Positions 11,208 through 22,302 of a stretch of DNA of 64,000 nucleotides are shown one piece after another (position 1 is the first letter of the stretch; each line of letters begins with the position of its first letter). The notes below the pieces were generated by a model. The model made no database searches, was not told the origin of the DNA, and saw only the letters and a list, made by a program, of their open reading frames with translations. Both the position numbers and the translations under genes were made by a program. Origin of the DNA: Struthidea cinerea (lineage: Eukaryota > Chordata > Aves > Passeriformes > Corcoracidae); assembly GCA_013397865.1 (NCBI GenBank), contig VZTI01005310.1:1101394-1165393 (forward strand). The letters run 5' to 3'.

Positions 11208-12901
11208 TGTTGGTAAATGAAACAAAATTTTGCTTGAATGCTTTTGTTAGCACAGTCAGAGCACAGCAAAGGTTGATGTGCAGCCTGCACACGGTGTCAG
11301 ATTTGTTTCCATGGGTGGCAAGGTCATTAAACGTCATCTGCTGGCTCCAGGTGAAGTGGAAGATGCTGTGAAGGTAAATAAAACACCCTCCCTGCTCCCC
11401 ACAAAAACACCCAAACCCTCCTGCCTGACAAACTGCAGAAATGCAATCAGGCTCACTCAGCCCTTGGAGAAAAATGGGGTTATTAAATCCCAGATTAAAG
11501 ATAGGGAATTGGTGATTTTATCTCTCTCACAGACAAGATCCAATTTAGCTGATAGGGAGCTGAACCTGAAGAGAATTCTGTAAGTTGTTTATTTCCCCCA
11601 GAAATGCATCACTAATGTTTAATTTGCAAAACACGTCCTCGTTATGTTCCTCTTCAACCCTTTTACCTGTCAGGAAGATTATGGAAAAAATGGGGAAAAA
11701 TTTTCTTTTTGTCTCAGCAGTGAGAAATGGAATTTTTCCAGTGCAGTGTTCCTGCTTGTCAAGATCTCAGTGATATTTTACTGTATCTGAGATTTCCTTG
11801 AAGGGCTGAAGCCTCACAGGAGCCACTCCTGCAGGGAGTTCGGAGGACAGTGGGGTAACCATGGGAATTCTGCAGGCGGATTGCCTTCAGCATTTCTGCT
11901 CCCTCATCGTTGCCGTGGCCGTGGAAGAGCCCTGTGAGGTGGAAAATCATTATCCCCGTAGGAGGAATTAGTGGATAGAGGAGGGAGTCCGAGGGAATGA
12001 GCTCACACTGGAATTTCACTGTTAACTCTGATAATACCCTTTGAATTTCCCTGTCTGCAATGAGGGATCTGGAAAGGGAACACTCCCTGCAGCTCACTAA
12101 TGTGAGCAGGGTGGAAGCTCCTTCTGCTTTAGCACAGAGTCCATGGAGATGCTTTCTCAGACTGCTTAAAAAAATCTGGATTCCCTTAAATGAGGAATGC
12201 TCTGGAACGGGAGGCAAATCGAAGCCTAATGGCAAGTCCATTAGAAATGGCAAAAACGGAAATTAAATTCAGAGAGAGAAACGGCATTTATTTGAAATAA
12301 AAAAATAAAAGACCTGAACATCCTCATGAGGACCTGTCTGGTGAAATGCTTCAATTTCGCTGTTGTTCCTCTGCAGTCCCACCTGGGGGAAAGAGCTGGG
12401 GTTAATTTCCCATCCATTACTCAGTTGGCTGAGGCTGAGGGCTTTGGTAGCTGGGCATCCCCAGACCAGCACCAGTTCAGGTTCCAGGTCGGCTGTTCCG
12501 CTGAGAGCAGGGGGAGATTGGGTACGTGGTGGGGGATGTTTGATGTTTGTTTGCCTTGCCCGTGTTTCCCAAAGCCAAGACTGGATGGATTTTGCTTTCC
12601 TGACCGTAATTTTTGCTTGTACGTGAAGCAAACAACATTTGACACAAACAAGACACAAAACATTTCCCCTTTCTTTTAATACTGGGTGGTTTTGCTTGGA
12701 TTTTTTGGGTTCGTTTGTTTTCCCTTCCCCTTGGAAAATGGGCCTGTTTGCTACTCCTTGTTTGGTTGCTGTTTGTTGTCCCTGTAGCAGCTGCTGGGAG
12801 GAGATGGGGAAACTGATTGTTGATGAAATGTTAATCTAAAATGGTAAAAAATCGTGCTGTGTTGGGAACTTGTGAGTGTCCATCTGCCTGTCACAAAAGG
12901 G
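11208..12901. other. Unique non-coding DNA, no feature recognised
   Basis: No recognisable element. The minus-strand frame of 164 codons at 11759-12253 has no signature and is opposed by other frames. Confidence 0.45.
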
Positions 12902-13145
12902 CCTGGAGTGACAGGACAAGGGGGATGGCTTCAAACTGCCAGAGGGCAGGGTTAGATGGGATATCGGGAATAAATTCCTGCCTGTGATGGTGGTGAAGCC
13001 CTGGAATGGGTTTCCCAGAGGCTGCCCCATCCCTGGAAGTGTCCAAGGCCAGGTTGGATCGATGTGGTCTAGTTGGAGGGTTGGAACAAGATGAGTTTTA
13101 AGGTCCCTTGCAACCCCGACCACCCCATGATCCTGTAATTCTATG
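12902..13145 (+). mobile_element. CR1 LINE 3' fragment
   Basis: Reads 'ctggagtgacaggacaagg', 'ggcttcaaactgccagag', 'ccctggaagtgtccaaggcc' and ends 'gatcctgtaattctatgg'. It differs from the CR1 type at 6374 in the middle, with a ten-base gap after the 'aggccaggttgga' part, and so is probably another subfamily. Confidence 0.9.
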
Positions 13146-14524
13146 GCAATGGTCCCATGCATCCCAGAACATCATTCTACTGGAATGTTTGGGATAACAA
13201 AGTTCTTGGAGAGATGGGTGGTAGGAATCAAGTCCTGCATGGTAAAAAATCCCAGGTTTGGGTCTTTATGGTACTGAGATTTGATCTGCAAACCCTTCAC
13301 AGCCCAGGCCAGCTCTAATCCTGTGCACATCCAAATCCATGTCCAGATCCTGGCTGGATTTGTACCTCCTCCATAAAATAAATAATCCCATCCTTCTGAC
13401 CACGCTTTTTAGGTGCATTTATGCAGCACTTCACACCTTTTTTCCAGACTCTTAAAAGAGGAATTTTCAGAGCCTTGAGGATGAAATCTCTTGCCTGGCT
13501 TTGATGGATGGTCCTTTTCCTTTTATCCAGTGCTGTGCTGGTACTCATGCACACAACATCCAAAGTGTCACACACATTTTCCAATTGAATGGCTCTCCTC
13601 AGTGAAGAAAATCCATATTCTCTGCTCAACAATGTGGACCAAAAGTCGAATATACAGTAAAAAAGTAAATGGAGTAACCGGGGATTAGCAGACAGTGCAT
13701 TATGTTGATTACCCACATTGTCTTCAGCTTAATAAATTCTATTTTGCTGTAAGTCAGCTCAATTGTGTGTGAAAACAGAGACGGTGGAAAATGAGACTGA
13801 ACAAGAGGGTTAAATGACAGTGTGCCGTTCGAGAGGCAATTAAAAACCAAAAACTCCAGCCCCTGAGGAACAGAAAAAGAGGAGGTTTTGAAGTGTAAAA
13901 TAGAAGACACAATTCTGTGTTAATGTGGGAAGTTAAAATTGTCCATCCGAGGCTCATCATTAAACCCACACAAAGGCGGAACTTTTTACTGCATCCTGTG
14001 GCACTTGCAATCCTAAGGATGGGCAAAGAGGAAGGAACAGGAATTTCAAGCCGTGGTTTTGGCATCCCATTCACTGGATCCAGATTAAAATCCCCTGTAA
14101 GTGAAATTCCCGTTAAAATCAGTGGAAGTTTTGCAACAGGAGTAGCTTTGGAAGAGGTTTTTCCAAGCTCCCTGATGGCACAAGTCGCTGATTCCTCCCC
14201 TGTCGTGGTAGTGCTGTTCCCTACATTCCCTACAGGTCTGTCCCTTCATCCCAATCTCTTCTGGAACTGGACTGGCTCTACCTATGGCAGATGTTCCATT
14301 TTTTCCAGCTTCTTTGTGCCAGGAATATTCCATTGGCTCAGGAATCCCATCAACAAACAGTGCCTGTGACAGAGGGACCTGCAAATAGGTGGGATGAGCT
14401 GGGCACACCTTGGTATCCAGTCCTCAGTGCTACATGTGGGATTTTTCATGTGGGTAAGAGTCTCTACAGCTCCAAATCTGGGAATGTTTCAGTACTCTCA
14501 CGTTGCTCAGCATGCTCTTAAAGT
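13146..14524. other. Unique non-coding DNA, no feature recognised
   Basis: AT-moderate sequence with no recognisable repeat. The 150-codon plus frame at 13917-14369 is overlapped by an antisense frame and is not protein-like. Confidence 0.45.
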
Positions 14525-14766
14525 CATGGAATATTTAAGGCTGGAAAAACCCTCTTAGATCATTGAGTCCAGCTGCAAATGCAACGAGTTCATCACTAAA
14601 CCACATCCTCGAGTCCAAATCCTCACCTTCTTGGAGCACTTCCAGGGATGGTGACTCCACATTCCCTGTTCCAATGCTTTACAACCCTTCCCATGAAATT
14701 TTTTGTTCCTAGTATCTCATCTAAACCCCCCTTGGCCCAACCTGAGGCTGCTTCCTCTCATCCCAA
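14525..14766 (-). mobile_element. CR1 LINE 3' fragment, older subfamily
   Basis: Antisense CR1. The plus strand shows 'gatcattgagtccagctgc', 'tccagggatggtgactcc', 'ctgttccaatgctttacaac' and 'cctgaggctgcttcctctc', which are landmarks of CR1 tails with the 'incorporated in the order guarding short fixed motifs' layout of this subfamily. Divergence is clearly higher than for the 28802 copy. Confidence 0.85.
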
Positions 14767-16198
14767 CCATGTCCAAGAGCACGTGGGGATGGTCAGGGCT
14801 CAGAGAATTCCAGGATGTGTCCCTGCACCTCCTGCCCTGCTGGAGCTTCTCCTGCCTGCGTGGTTCTCCTTTCACAGGACACTTTGGGCACTTCCCTGGC
14901 TGCTGAGCCATCCTGAGGAGCGAGGCAGCAGCGCTGGGATGTGGAGCCCCGGCAGCAGCACAAAGGCCAGGCTGCTGCTCCTGTTCTGCTCAGCTCAGCG
15001 TTCCAGCCTCCATTACAGCTCTCTGTTAATTACATGGTGTTGATTATGGAGCTACTTAGCAGTGCCTCCCTCCTCTTTTTCATGAGCACAGCTGTTTTCT
15101 GTCCAGCTTCAGCAGGGAAAATTCCCTAATTTAAGAGTGAGGCACTCCAAGGAAACTCCAGAGGGCTCCTGGGCTCATTTGATGTGTTTGAACATTCATG
15201 CTGCCCACAGCCGGGAGAGCATTTGTGGCCTTCCCCCTTCCCCTCTTTAATGACTCTTTATCACTAATAGACTTCATTAATTGCATTAAAGACCCAACAA
15301 AACCCTCACCTGGTTGTAAGGAAAGCATTTTTTTTTGGTAAATGTGCTGAACTGGATCCATGCGCTGGAGTTGCTGTTCACTGACCGAGCGTTTTCTACA
15401 AAAAATGGCCAAAAAGGGGTTTTATCTGCCAAAAACTCTCCAAAAGCGAGTGATAGAAACATGAATTTGCTTCTGCTTCTGTGAGTTACAGCCTCCCAGG
15501 AGACGAAAGTGCTCCCGTCTGGAGATGCTGAAGTGCAGGAGCTCTAAAGGTGTGGGCAAAGAGCAGCAAATGCTGGACGAAGACCCCCAGGCCACCCCTC
15601 GTCCCCAGGGTCCCCCAGGGCAGCAGTGCCACTGAGGCCTCCCGGGCCTTGCTGAGATCTCAGCCAGCTTTAATGCACTGCAAGCATTTTGGGCACGGAG
15701 AGTTTTCTTCTGGAAAACATGTTTGTGTCAGGATCAAAACATTTCCTGGGAAGATGTAGGCTTGGATAAGCTTCTAGGTGGAAGAATTGTCACAACAAAT
15801 CACTTCACGTCACTGCTTTGTTTGTCACAAAGTCAAAATAATTTCACTGAAATTTTTACGACTTTTAATTTTTTCGGGTCTGTGATGACATCCTGGCGTG
15901 TTTGGATGCTGGCAGAACGCAGCCATTGTGGAACAGAATGCACAAGAATTTAAATTTTTTATTTATTTGTTTTAACTTCTGGTCCGTAAGCAGATTTAAA
16001 GGTGTGACACAGGAGAAGGAAATGGCTGAGGCAGGAAATCAGCAGCAGGAGCTGAGCTTTATTTCTTCACTGAAGGCCCTTTATTTCTGCTTTTTGTTCT
16101 CTGTCCTAATCTCCAGGATGGGATTTTCTCAATCTGTTAATTGGAGCCTACTCACAATAATTAAAAAGTTCAATAACTGATAAATAGTTGAGAAAACC
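14767..16198. other. Unique non-coding DNA, no feature recognised
   Basis: The stretch 14780-15010 is GC-richer, with overlapping frames on both strands but no protein-like product. Nothing else recognised. Confidence 0.45.
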
Positions 16199-16286
16199 AC
16201 AGGATATTCCGAGTTGGACAGGAGCCACGAGGATCATTGAGTCCAAGTCTCGAATCTCACCCAGGGATCAAACCCGGGAGTTGGAC
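16199..16286 (-). mobile_element. CR1 LINE 3' terminus
   Basis: The plus strand reads 'ggatattccgagttggacag', 'aggatcattgagtccaag' and 'gggatcaaacccgggagt'. This is the 3' end of another CR1 subtype in antisense. The 'atcaaacccgg' part resembles a tRNA T-arm, but there is no tRNA around it. Confidence 0.75.
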
Positions 16287-16652
16287 TTTACCTCCTAAAA
16301 CATATTTTGTTAATGTGTTTTTAAAGCTCTACTGTGGTCTGTAATATTTGTTAATTATTTATTAATAATAATTGATGTCCCCTTAAATGAGCCATTCTGA
16401 ACATAAACTGAGACTGGATCTGTTCTGGAGAGCAAAGGCTTTTCCTAGAAAGACCCCGATTCATTTGGAAGTCTCTCTCTACCTTCTCCATTTAAATCCT
16501 CCCAGATCAACGTCTCTTTGGCTGGAGCGTTCTTTTGTTCCCCCACTACTCCTGATTGTAAACACAGCGAGTTCTTCCCTCAGGGGGCTCTGCTCACTGA
16601 ATCTGGAGTGATATTATGCTAATAATGTTCATTCTTTGCATTTATAACGACA
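16287..16652. other. Unique DNA before the LTR
   Basis: AT-rich with a TAATAATAATT stretch near 16360-16372. No gene recognised. Confidence 0.4.
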
Positions 16653-16658
16653 CCTCCT

Positions 16659-17033
16659 TGTAGGTGCTAAAAAGCTGGAAGCAGAGAAATTCTTCAGCCT
16701 TTTCTCACTATTCTGTGAGCAGTCTGTCTTTCCTATGTAAACTATTTTAAACAAGGTCACAGTTCCATCAACTTCTTGCACCCACAGGCTGTTTTGCAAG
16801 ATTGTTATGGCTTTGACTTTGAAAATATTTTGGAATGGGTATCTCAGGACTTCGCCAATCCTCTCCAGGGCTGGATGGCCGAGGAACCAATTACCTATTG
16901 CCATTCAACACACTTTTGCCATCTATCCTATAAAAGTAGTCAGAAAATTATTAAAGAAAAGCTTCGGCTTCCACTGTTCATGAGCCTGGGCTCTGTGGCG
17001 TTTTCTTTATGCGCCTCGGACGTAGCAGCGACA
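16659..17033 (+). mobile_element. Solo LTR, family 1 copy B (6-bp TSD)
   Basis: A 375-bp unit with TG...CA ends, flanked by the perfect 6-bp repeat CCTCCT at 16653-16658 and 17034-17039. It has the same structure as 364-740, with a TATAAAAG box at 16929-16936. By eye about 25-30 differences separate the two copies. The different target duplications show two separate insertions. No internal viral sequence is next to it. Confidence 0.88.
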
Positions 17034-17039
17034 CCTCCT

Positions 17040-18293
17040 GCTCAGCAAAGCTTTGTATTTTTATTGTTTTGCTGTTTTTCCCTTGCTCTCCTGAACTGCT
17101 GTGCTGTGAGTTTGTGGTTGCTCATTCTCCCTCTTATTTTTTTTTTCCTCCATCACTTTTGCCTCTGGATAGGAACCTTTATTGGATTATAGGAGATAGG
17201 GTCAGTTAATCCACTCAGTGCCTAAATCTGACAGGGAAAGACAAACTGAGTGCTGGGATTGACTTCTCTGCTGTTCCACTGGACTTCTCTTACACAAAAA
17301 AAAGGGAGGAATTTCCAGCTCAGTTCCTTCAGGCAATGAGTTATAAAGAGTCTAAAAAGGCTGGGGAAAGTGCCGAGTTGATAAGATTAGAAATCCCCTG
17401 TTTAGACCCAAACCCAGGTTCTTGCAGCAGTTGTGTGAGGGTGATTTGGTGGTTTTTGTTTGTTTTCATTTAATAAACATTTTGATAATTCATTGACTTT
17501 ACTGACAATGTCCTGAGACTGATTTTGGCTCACAGTGACAAAATAAATTTGTAATATCATTCCCGGTCTGCGTTCCCAGACAAACAGGATTCCTGCATTT
17601 CTGCTCTAACATCTCCCTGTGGATGATTTTTGGGCCTGAATGAGCAAGGATTTCTTGGTCCTGTGAGTTGTTCCCATTTTGAGAGCAAGCAGAGAAGAGT
17701 CGGGTATTTTTAATGCAATCTTTTTGGTTTACAAAGGATGCTCCAGCATCCCTACAAGACAGCTGCAGTCGAACATGAAACCATTTATTATTATCGCTTC
17801 ACAACATCTTTATTTTAAGTTAGCACTGACCCAAAAGTTTTTTGGTTTTTTTTTTTAGTCTAAGTTTGCAGTGTGCTTGTGGTTTGTCACTTGTTTGGTT
17901 CTGTTAACCAGTGAGATGGAGGAATTTCTGCTTCATTTTTATGCTGTGCAGGAAACCACTGAAAAAACAGCAGGAATTAAGTTAAGGTTGGTTGAAATCT
18001 CAATACACAAAACTCTGCCGTGCCCTGAACCTCTACAACCTTCCAGGAGCTGGGAAGGAAGAGACTATCCGGGAAGGAGGAAATAAACTCAGCTGTTGAC
18101 TTGCCCCAAAATCCAAACAGAGATAAAAATTAGAATTCTTCCAGTAGTTCTATGAAATTAAGACACTTTTGGATTTCTAATCAAATTCCTTTACCTCAAG
18201 TTATTTTTCTTTGCTTTGAGGTGATTTTTTTGTGTGGATTTTGCATTCCTGGGCAGCTTGAATTCCTCCAGAGCTCTCCTGGTGCTTTACAGA
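17040..18293. other. Unique non-coding DNA with small T/A runs
   Basis: Contains a T10 run near 17138-17148, an A8 run near 17296 and a T10 near 17848. No exon or larger repeat recognised. Confidence 0.45.
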
Positions 18294-18324
18294 TGTGTGT
18301 GTGTGTGTGGGGGGGGGGATATAT
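18294..18324 (+). repeat. (TG)n followed by a G run
   Basis: About eight TG units run directly into a run of about ten G, then ATATAT. Such junctions are often length-variable and hard to sequence. Confidence 0.85.
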
Positions 18325-20190
18325 CCACATTATAAATGAGGAAAGTGAACCACGATAATTTCCCAAGGGTTTTGAACTTTTTTAAAATTCATTACTGGTC
18401 CATACATTCACTACAAAACTTCTTGGAGATTTTTTGTTTTGCGTTGACAGGGTAAATCAGTTCAGGTTGGTTCATTTATTTGATGTGTTGCTGACAAGCT
18501 CCCAGGCTGAGTGTTGAAAATGAGTGACTGTTTAACTGTATTTGACAGGGGGGCAGGAAGAGATAAAAAAATTCCCAGTGAAGATACTTGAGCATCCTCC
18601 TGCCAGGAGGAGCCACCCCAAAGCCCTGCAGAGTCAGCAGAGGGGTGGGAGCACTTACAGAACCTGCTTGAGAGATTCCCCGGGCTGAAAATATGTCTGT
18701 GACTGAAAATCAGCTTGAACCTGGTGATCTGGGGTACAGAGATGGAAATCAGAGCACTGGGAATGTTGTTCAGCCCGTAAATGTTAAAGCTTCCATTTGT
18801 TGGTCAGTTGAGGTGGAAAATGGTTGATCAAAGCCCGTATGGAAAGGGAGATAAAGGACAGAGTGGGGTTTTTTCCTGGAGGTGCGGAATCCCTGAGGCG
18901 AATTCTCTGCCCCGGGCAGTGGAAGGGGTGGGTGAGGCCGGGGCTGGCACAGGTGCCAGGTGCCAGCGCCCGCTGCCTCAGGGAGCCAGGGCTTTGTGAG
19001 AAGCTGTTGAACTCGAGCTCGGAAGGCAGACAGAGACAGAAAAGGCCCTTCAGATCTTTTTGTGCCTTCTGCAAGCCTTTGTCTCTCCCTTTTTCCTTCA
19101 AAGCAGCAATTTAACTTTGTGGTTTTTTTGGTTTTTTTTCCTTTTTTCCCCTTCCCAGTCCTGCTCAGCAAAGGCTCTCCTGGGAGCCGGGGTTGAACTT
19201 GGCACACTCAGCGAGGCTGGAGCTCCGTGTCTGCACAACTGTCCAGGATAAACTGCTGGATTAATATTTCAAATGACTTCCTGATCCAGCCAGCAGCATG
19301 GCAGGGATCCAGGGAGCAGGGTTTTCCTGCTGAAAGCTGCCTGCTCCTCTTAATACACAGCTATAAACTGTTTATTTTCAAAACGGCTCCATGGCAAGAG
19401 CAATGTTTTTGCTAATGGCAACTTCTGACACCCTTCTTTTGGCCTTCCACCAATTTTACTTCTACTTCTATGGATTGTGCTGACTTTTTTTGGGGTGGAA
19501 TGCTGGAGAACTGAGCCCGGTTAGTTTGCAACTCCGTTGCTGTAAATCTCTCTGGAGTTAGAATATCTTTATTCGAACTTTATGATCGTGAACTCTCCTA
19601 TCAGACAGCTTTAATTTAGATGCACAAAGCTTTGCTTGTGTTACCATAACTTTTATCACCTTTTCAGTCAGTTTAACAAAGGACAGTATTTTTTTCACTG
19701 CTGCAGGAGTTGCCCATTTCAAATGATTCTGAACTTTGATAATCGGTTTTTTCTTAGGTTTGGGTTTTATCTCACGGCATTGGTGACTCCAGAGGAGCTG
19801 ATTCTGCATCGCCCACTGTAAGATCCTTCAGGCCCAAATCCCAAAATGTCCCATTTATATCCCTAATCCCAGAATTCATGAAGCCAGGATGGTTGTGACA
19901 GCTCTGAACTTTTATCATGTAGAATATTTCTCCTTGTATACATAAGCAGATAATTTGAATTACGTCGTTAGTTGAATTTTCTGAACCCTTTTAAGTCTCT
20001 AGGGATAAAAACCAGGGGGGTAACCTCTATTTACTCCAGTTTGAGTCCAGACAATATATTTGGGGGCACTGAAATAAACTGCTGAGAGCATCTGCATGGA
20101 GGAATTCAAGCAGAAATCCATGACTTCTCAGGATGATGTTTTCAAAAAAAATCTGGCAGCAGCACCATGGCAAACTGAATCCCACCCAGG
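18325..20190. other. Unique non-coding DNA, no feature recognised
   Basis: The part 18880-19040 is GC-richer, with a few CpGs and overlapping frames on both strands, but shows no exon signature. A T-rich stretch lies near 19122-19150. Confidence 0.45.
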
Positions 20191-20254
20191 GTATGGCAGG
20201 GGGTGGGACTGGATGGGCTTTCAGGTCCTTCCAGCCCAAACCAATCTGGAATTC
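20191..20254 (+). mobile_element. CR1 LINE 3' terminus, short
   Basis: 'gtatggcagggggtgggac', then 'tggatgggctttcaggtcc' and 'agcccaaaccaatctgg' match the last ~65 bases of CR1. Confidence 0.75.
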
Positions 20255-22119
20255 TCTTTGCTCCATGTTGCAGACTGGACATTTTCCAGCTACCAGAACC
20301 TTCTCTGTACCTTTTTTAAACTACAGTCAAGAGCTGTCCAGGCAGGGGATGTTTGCTTGCTGCTCACTCTGCTGGACCCTGGGGCTCCTGGGTTCCAAAT
20401 TCCCAGGGAGGAGAGCGAATTCCAACCCACAGAACCGCCCAGAGGAGCAAAACCAAGACAGGCTGGCTGCAAACAGCCAGAGCATCTCCCCTGGTCCTCA
20501 AGGTTAGTTCAGCTCCCCATAATTCGATTTACCGGGGGCAATCACTCTGATTATCTCTGTCAGATCGCAGAGCACAGAAAGCAGAGGAAGGGAAGATCCC
20601 AGGGTTTCCTGGTGCCTGCGCCGCCTCTCAATCGATCAGGATCCACAGCTCCTCAGAGGGAAGCATTTCCAGGCTGACCACACCAGCAGATCCCTGGCAT
20701 ATGGCAAAGGGCTATTTTTTATTATTCACACAACGAATGGCAAGGAAGCTCTGAGTGTCTCTGATTAGAATTAATGCCTCATTAGCTGGGCCGGCATCAC
20801 CTCCCACCAGTGCGGATCCAGACTGGGAAGGTGATGAATTGTTCTGGTTGGGAGAATCGTGGGGATTCACAGAGGACTGCAGTGAGAGCAGGCCAGCAGA
20901 GCTGGGGAAGAGCCCAAAATTCTGACTCTGCCCTCTCTTAGGGTGGAGATAAATGTGCTCCTCACATCCAGCTGTGCCCGTGCCAGATGCTGCTGCTGCG
21001 GACCGGCTCCAACATGAAATACTTGTCACAGCTGCTCCAGCAGAGCTCTCAGAGCCCCGAATCTGCTGCAGGGCTCTTTCGGGATTATTTATTCCCATCA
21101 AAAAGGGAGCAAAGTTAACAGAAACTCTTTTTTTTCCCCCTCAGGGATGTGGGTGGTGCTTGGCCACTGTTGTGGAAGCGTTTCAGGAGATGAAAACCCT
21201 TGTTCCAGCACAACTGGATCTGGAAGATTTCCCTCTTGAAAACAGGGGACAGAGATGCATTTTATCAATGTTTTCCCATCTTCTAAATGGAAATTCTCAT
21301 TCAAAACCTCAGTGTCTGAACACTGAACTTGTGGGCTCTGACTGTGGGGCACCATTCCCATTTCCAGAGGGATTTTTGCCTGTCCGATACTGCTCCCATT
21401 GCTCTCACGTGGCAAGTTACCACATTTCAGAGGGATTTGGAGGATATATTTTATCCAGCTGCCTTTTGTGGAGCTGGAGATGTGTCCTGAGTCTTTTCCT
21501 GTTTCGAAGCAGGAACTGTGATTCCTCCCACAGAACAGGGAGAGGGAGGGCAGGGGAAGGTGTAATCTGAAATAAACCCCCCCAGTTCAGGCTGTGCTAC
21601 TGACAGGCTCAGGTTTGGTTGTTGTTCCTCCCTGGGGAAGTGGCAGGGATGGAAAACTTGGGAGTTTTGCAGGGTGGAGAACTTGGAGTCCTCTTGGAGC
21701 AGGGATGGGGAGAGGGCAGAGTTAATGCGACCTCCAGCCTGGCCCCAGCACGTGGAAATGTCCTCGTTAATGCTCTCATTTTCCCTCCAACATAATAAAT
21801 ATTCTGAGTGTTGATAGCAAAAAACCCAACAACACAAAGTAATCCATCACTTTTGGGGAAATTGCCTGGATAGACAGAAAAAAACCCCGCTGCTCCCTGT
21901 GCTGCTTTCCTTAGTCCTGTTTTATTGTTTCTACTTAATGAACTGGCAAATAAATTACAAAAATGTGGTTTATAAGCCCGTTCCTTATTAATTCCATATT
22001 TGCTGCAACAGGTTCTTACATTAATGAATCAAGGAGATGGAAAAGCCTGGTAATTTAATTGCACAATTACCATTGCTGTAACATTTGTTTTAAGGATGTG
22101 ACAAAGCTAATGGATGTTT
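20255..22119. other. Unique non-coding DNA, no confirmed exon
   Basis: A 205-codon plus frame (20953-21570) spans a pyrimidine-rich AG at about 21129-21145 that looks like a 3' splice site, but no matching donor or recognisable protein supports an exon. The stretch 21960-22110 is AT-rich with TTAATTGCACAATTA-like symmetry and could be regulatory; this cannot be tested from one sequence. Confidence 0.4.
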
Positions 22120-22302
22120 TATTTATTTATTTCAAGTGATCTTCAAGTTAATATTTGCAATTTTTAAAAAAATTATTTTATTTTTTTCCTCTTTCTGCCT
22201 TCTTTTTTTAAAATTATTATTATTCATCTGTTGAACCAAAAGGAGATAGATTATTTCTATATATCTCTATATTCTAATTATTTCTATATATGTCTATATC
22301 CA
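22120..22302. repeat. AT-rich low-complexity tract with a short duplication
   Basis: Many A/T runs, including TTATTTATTTATTT and ATTATTATTATT. The 14-mer TTATTTCTATATAT occurs twice, at 22251-22264 and 22278-22291, a 27-bp period. Confidence 0.7.

Noticed and set aside
16262..16286. tRNA T-arm-like sequence
   Set aside because: It is part of a CR1 3' end and no acceptor or anticodon stem can be built around it.
364..17033. A 16.7-kb provirus bounded by the two family 1 LTRs
   Set aside because: Each LTR has its own, different 6-bp TSD, and the DNA between them contains no retroviral genes.
20096..20677. 193-codon plus frame
   Set aside because: Includes a CR1 tail and has low-complexity proline/glutamine-rich composition typical of GC-rich chance frames.
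20953..21570. 205-codon plus frame with an internal splice-acceptor-like site
   Set aside because: No family recognised, no donor site in place, overlapped by antisense frames; kept only as a note.
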